Shown: positions 61,913 through 64,000 of the stretch, one piece after another
Layout: every line of letters begins with the position of its first letter
Position numbering within the stretch: the stretch's first letter is position 1
Source: Mucilaginibacter sp. CSA2-8R
GTDB taxonomy: Bacteria > Bacteroidota > Bacteroidia > Sphingobacteriales > Sphingobacteriaceae
Direction: 5' to 3'
DNA: 64,000 bases
NCBI RefSeq assembly: GCF_038806765.1
Contig: NZ_CP152389.1
Span: 3,286,001-3,350,000 of the forward strand
The notes under the pieces: model-generated
The model's input: only the letters and a program-made list of their open reading frames with translations
What the model was told of the DNA's origin: nothing
Databases searched by the model: none
Made by a program: the position numbers and the translations under genes

Positions 61913-62305
61913 TTAGTTATCTAAACGCTTTAAATGTTTTCTAAACTGCGCAACAAATATACGCGGTACAATACAGGCACCTAAAAATGGGATGGGCACG
62001 GTAAAAAGATGAGATGCAATTCGAAATATAGCCTCTTTATGGTAATAAAGCGATAACAGCTTGTCAATCCCGAAACAAAGCATCAGCAAGAGGTTGATAA
62101 CTATCCAAAATTTACTTACCCAAACAACTTCGTGCTTAAGTAAGCCAATATAGCCGGTAAGTACCATGACCACTATCCATATAAATTTACCGATGTATCT
62201 GCCCTGTGGCGGCAATGTGCAGTGCCATGATAGATAGTAATGCCCGATGAAACTGAATATCGTCAGGATCAACATTACTATAACTTCCCGTTTGGTTAAT
62301 CTCAT
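61913..62305 (-). CDS. Membrane protein, 130 aa
   Basis: The protein has four hydrophobic segments (about 7-25, 40-57, 65-85 and 97-115) and a basic tail. I do not recognise it. It lies on the same strand as the exosortase genes, 61 bp after the MauE-thioredoxin gene, and could be part of that locus. Confidence 0.6.
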   Translation of the reverse strand: MRLTKREVIVMLILTIFSFIGHYYLSWHCTLPPQGRYIGKFIWIVVMVLTGYIGLLKHEVVWVSKFWIVINLLLMLCFGIDKLLSLYYHKEAIFRIASHLFTVPIPFLGACIVPRIFVAQFRKHLKRLDN

Positions 62306-62366
62306 TGTAAATGCACTACGCTAAAGTTACATTAGCTAAAATACTTAATTAGCGCAACATGCATGG

Positions 62367-63263
62367 CTATTTATTGACGCTAAAATTCATGATGGTAAAC
62401 CCGTTTTTGATCACGCCGCTGGTGTTAAAGCTTTGAATTTTATTGTTTTGGATAATCATCAATACTGGTGTGGATGATGTTATATCGTAAAAGCTTTTAG
62501 ATGATAAAAAGAATATTGGGTAATTAGGCTTTAATGCCGCTTCGTAGTTACGTTGTTCTTTCATCAAGTCGCCTGGGGCAAAAGCGATGGTTTCATCAAC
62601 AAACTTAGATTCGGCCAGGCTTTTAATATTAGCTGTCGCGTCCCAGCAATGAAAACATGTCGGGCTATATAAAAACACGGCATACCGCTTTTTCGGATCG
62701 AATTTTTTGAAGCGATTTAAAAAGGTGGCCGATACATCCAGCCCGGTTAAATCCTGGTTATTGATAGCCTTTTTATTAATTAAAGGATTTGAATAAGATA
62801 CCGATGATGCCGTAAAAGCCACCAGCCCAACCAAAGCGATGGCGGCTAACTTATAATTGCGGTATGCTGCTGATTCGGCCGGCGGAAAGCGATACAAAAA
62901 GTACGAGCCGCTGATGATAATCACGTTGCGCAATACAGTGGCCCAGGGCGGCATTTGTAAAAACTTAATCGACCCAAAACAACCGCAGTCTTCGATGCCC
63001 TTGGTTAAATACACTTCTAAAAAAACAGCAGTAAATAACAAAGTCGATATCATCATGATTAGTGCTGAAATTTTGGTTTCGATGTTAAACCATAAAAACA
63101 AACCTAAAATGATTTCTAACGGCGGGATGATGATAGCAGCGTAGGCTAAAAACCCAATATCATAACCCTGTATTAATCCAATAAACGCCTGCGTATCAAC
63201 AGCCTTTGCCGTGCCCGAAACTATAAATATAGCGCCTAAAATAAACCGGATAACAGTTTTCAT
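62367..63263 (-). CDS. MauE/DoxX-like membrane protein with thioredoxin-like tail
   Basis: The 298-aa protein has a MauE/DoxX four-helix membrane domain (about 1-125) with EDCGCFGSIKF (C93, C95) in a loop, a fifth TM helix (about 138-157), and a C-terminal thioredoxin-like domain with SPTCFHCWDA (C203, C206). The two Cys pairs suggest thiol-disulfide relay across the membrane. It lies 32 bp after the exosortase gene and is probably cotranscribed, as seen for accessory genes of exosortase systems. Confidence 0.78.
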   Translation of the reverse strand: MKTVIRFILGAIFIVSGTAKAVDTQAFIGLIQGYDIGFLAYAAIIIPPLEIILGLFLWFNIETKISALIMMISTLLFTAVFLEVYLTKGIEDCGCFGSIKFLQMPPWATVLRNVIIISGSYFLYRFPPAESAAYRNYKLAAIALVGLVAFTASSVSYSNPLINKKAINNQDLTGLDVSATFLNRFKKFDPKKRYAVFLYSPTCFHCWDATANIKSLAESKFVDETIAFAPGDLMKEQRNYEAALKPNYPIFFLSSKSFYDITSSTPVLMIIQNNKIQSFNTSGVIKNGFTIMNFSVNK

Positions 63264-63295
63264 GCAATGTGTAAAATTAAGTTTGGAGCTTGGCC

Positions 63296-63850
63296 TTACT
63301 TCTTTATTTTAAGGCTCACTTTAAAAAAGTAAAACCACAAAATTAAAATAAAAGAGTACACCGCAATAGTAAAAACGTAGTGATGCATGCTATCGATGTA
63401 GCGGAAGTGATTAAAACTAAGTACAGACAATACAATACACCTGATCCAGTTTAAAATAAATATTCCGGATAGCCCTGCTAAAATGAACTGCGCCGAAGTT
63501 TTAAAGGGTGCGCCGTAACAGATAATAAATCCAACATAAAACACATACAGCTCAAGAGCATTACAACCGTCTAAAACTTTCAGGTTATACATACCGTCTA
63601 TCAAAATCATTGGCGCAGATGTATGATAGGATAACGACAACACATGATCGGCGTATATTAATTTAACAACCTTATAGGTTAAAAAGGTTAAAGAATTGGT
63701 AAGCGGAGGATCGAGTACTTGACGGGGCTGTAAATAAAAGTGGTACAAAAATATCCATGTTAAATAAAAAAAAAGTGCCTTTACTAAAAACAGTAAGGCA
63801 CTTTTAGGAATATTTTTAGTTACCGTATTTAAAATGTTCAAACCTGGCAA
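63296..63850 (-). CDS. Exosortase family protein, small Bacteroidota type
   Basis: The 184-aa membrane enzyme has the three catalytic residues of the exosortase/archaeosortase family: C96 in LDGCNALELYVFYVGF, R137 in LNWIRCIVLS and H156 or H157 in MHHYVFTIA. It cleaves C-terminal sorting signals of exported proteins at the membrane. A matching sorting-signal protein lies just upstream (63880-64000). About five TM helices surround these residues. The precise Xrt subtype cannot be set by eye. Confidence 0.85.
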   Translation of the reverse strand: MPGLNILNTVTKNIPKSALLFLVKALFFYLTWIFLYHFYLQPRQVLDPPLTNSLTFLTYKVVKLIYADHVLSLSYHTSAPMILIDGMYNLKVLDGCNALELYVFYVGFIICYGAPFKTSAQFILAGLSGIFILNWIRCIVLSVLSFNHFRYIDSMHHYVFTIAVYSFILILWFYFFKVSLKIKK

Positions 63851-63879
63851 AATGGTTAGTTGACGGTACTCATTAACAA

Positions 63880-64000
63880 TTACACAGTCAGATCAGATTG
63901 TTGTTTCTTTTTGATTATTAAGAAAGCACCTAAACCTGCACCGGCAATAATTAAAAAGATAAGACCAGAGTTTATTGGCGCTCCAGGAGAAAATCTGCAA
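63880..64000 (-). CDS. Partial gene: C-terminal sorting-signal protein, probable exosortase substrate
   Basis: Only the last 39 codons are in the window. They read SPGAPINSGLIFLIIAGAG, then a hydrophobic helix and a basic end (KKKQQ), the tripartite layout of PEP-CTERM-like signals, here of the P-G-x-P-I-N/D-x-G kind seen with Bacteroidota exosortases. It lies 29 bp before the exosortase gene on the same strand, so it is its likely substrate. The rest of the protein lies beyond the window edge. Confidence 0.75.
   Translation of the reverse strand, partial: CRFSPGAPINSGLIFLIIAGAGLGAFLIIKKKQQSDLTV

Noticed and set aside
1..64000. CRISPR array or cas genes
   Set aside because: No regular series of repeats and spacers and no Cas protein was seen; the palindromic repeats at 49-51 kb are too few and unevenly spaced.

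Overview
The window looks like a chromosome segment of a Bacteroidota bacterium, most likely Sphingobacteriaceae (Mucilaginibacter/Pedobacter-like). The reasons are the housekeeping content (Rrf2 regulator, 1-Cys peroxiredoxin, MsrA, FAH-family hydrolase, TIGR03643 protein, a small exosortase with a C-terminal sorting-signal protein), a tyrosine integrase of the Bacteroidota SAM-like type, occasional TAnnTTTG promoter boxes and weak ribosome binding sites. The genus is inference; no marker gene is present.

Left chromosomal part (1-16944). A GDSL esterase and a two-part ABC/FtsX exporter sit as in the tesA-ybbA-ybbP cluster of other bacteria. Then come an Rrf2 regulator with four cysteines, a peroxiredoxin, a gene-free 1.1 kb stretch full of inverted repeats, a surface-polysaccharide group (flippase, GT2, GT8), FAH hydrolase, a second GDSL esterase, an SDR protein, a spore-photoproduct-lyase-like radical SAM protein, a GAF-PAS-HisKA protein without an ATPase domain, MsrA and a MOSC protein.

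Integrated island (about 17020-52022, 35 kb). It is inserted in the 3' part of a tRNA-Arg(UCU) gene and is bounded by a perfect 68-bp direct repeat. The complete tRNA and the integrase lie on the left, the orphan tRNA fragment on the right. Both ends carry two copies of GTTTGCACA spaced 11 bp, likely integrase arm sites. No relaxase, conjugation or phage structural genes were seen. The cargo is AT-rich and nuclease-rich, like a defence or accessory island: a degenerate SF2 helicase-like protein, a PD-(D/E)XK nuclease, three tandem paralogs of unknown family, an XRE regulator with a perfect palindromic operator, an orphan P-loop ATPase, a 3-TM protein with a beta-rich tail, a three-gene operon (two-TM protein, PIN-GNAT-EVE fusion, ASCH protein), a methylase with an in-frame stop, an HNH nuclease, an AlbA_2/Schlafen-like protein, ArdC, a TIR/deoxyribosyltransferase-like protein, an S1/P1 nuclease, and a four-gene DNA-damage operon (Y-family polymerase, DnaE-type polymerase, unknown 161-aa protein, SRAP/HMCES). 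Four copies of a 52-bp nested palindrome and two copies of a 58-bp inverted-repeat element occur only in the island.

Right part (52023-64000). Directly after attR lies a fossil of a second integrase (catalytic Tyr changed to Phe) and AT-rich genes (DUF2383, DUF2071, DUF6984-like, a lipoprotein), which suggests an older insertion at the same tRNA. GC-richer chromosomal genes resume at about 56.2 kb: amidase, two Crp/Fnr regulators, a GNAT-MarR pair with a 20-bp palindrome in front, an ABM monooxygenase, a DJ-1/PfpI protein, a TIGR03643 protein and an exosortase locus whose probable substrate is cut by the window edge.

The best candidates for undescribed systems are the 30.8-33.8 kb PIN-GNAT-EVE/ASCH/TM operon, the 43.9-49.3 kb translesion operon with its unknown third gene, the 24.4-26.3 kb tandem paralogs and the 52-bp nested palindromes.
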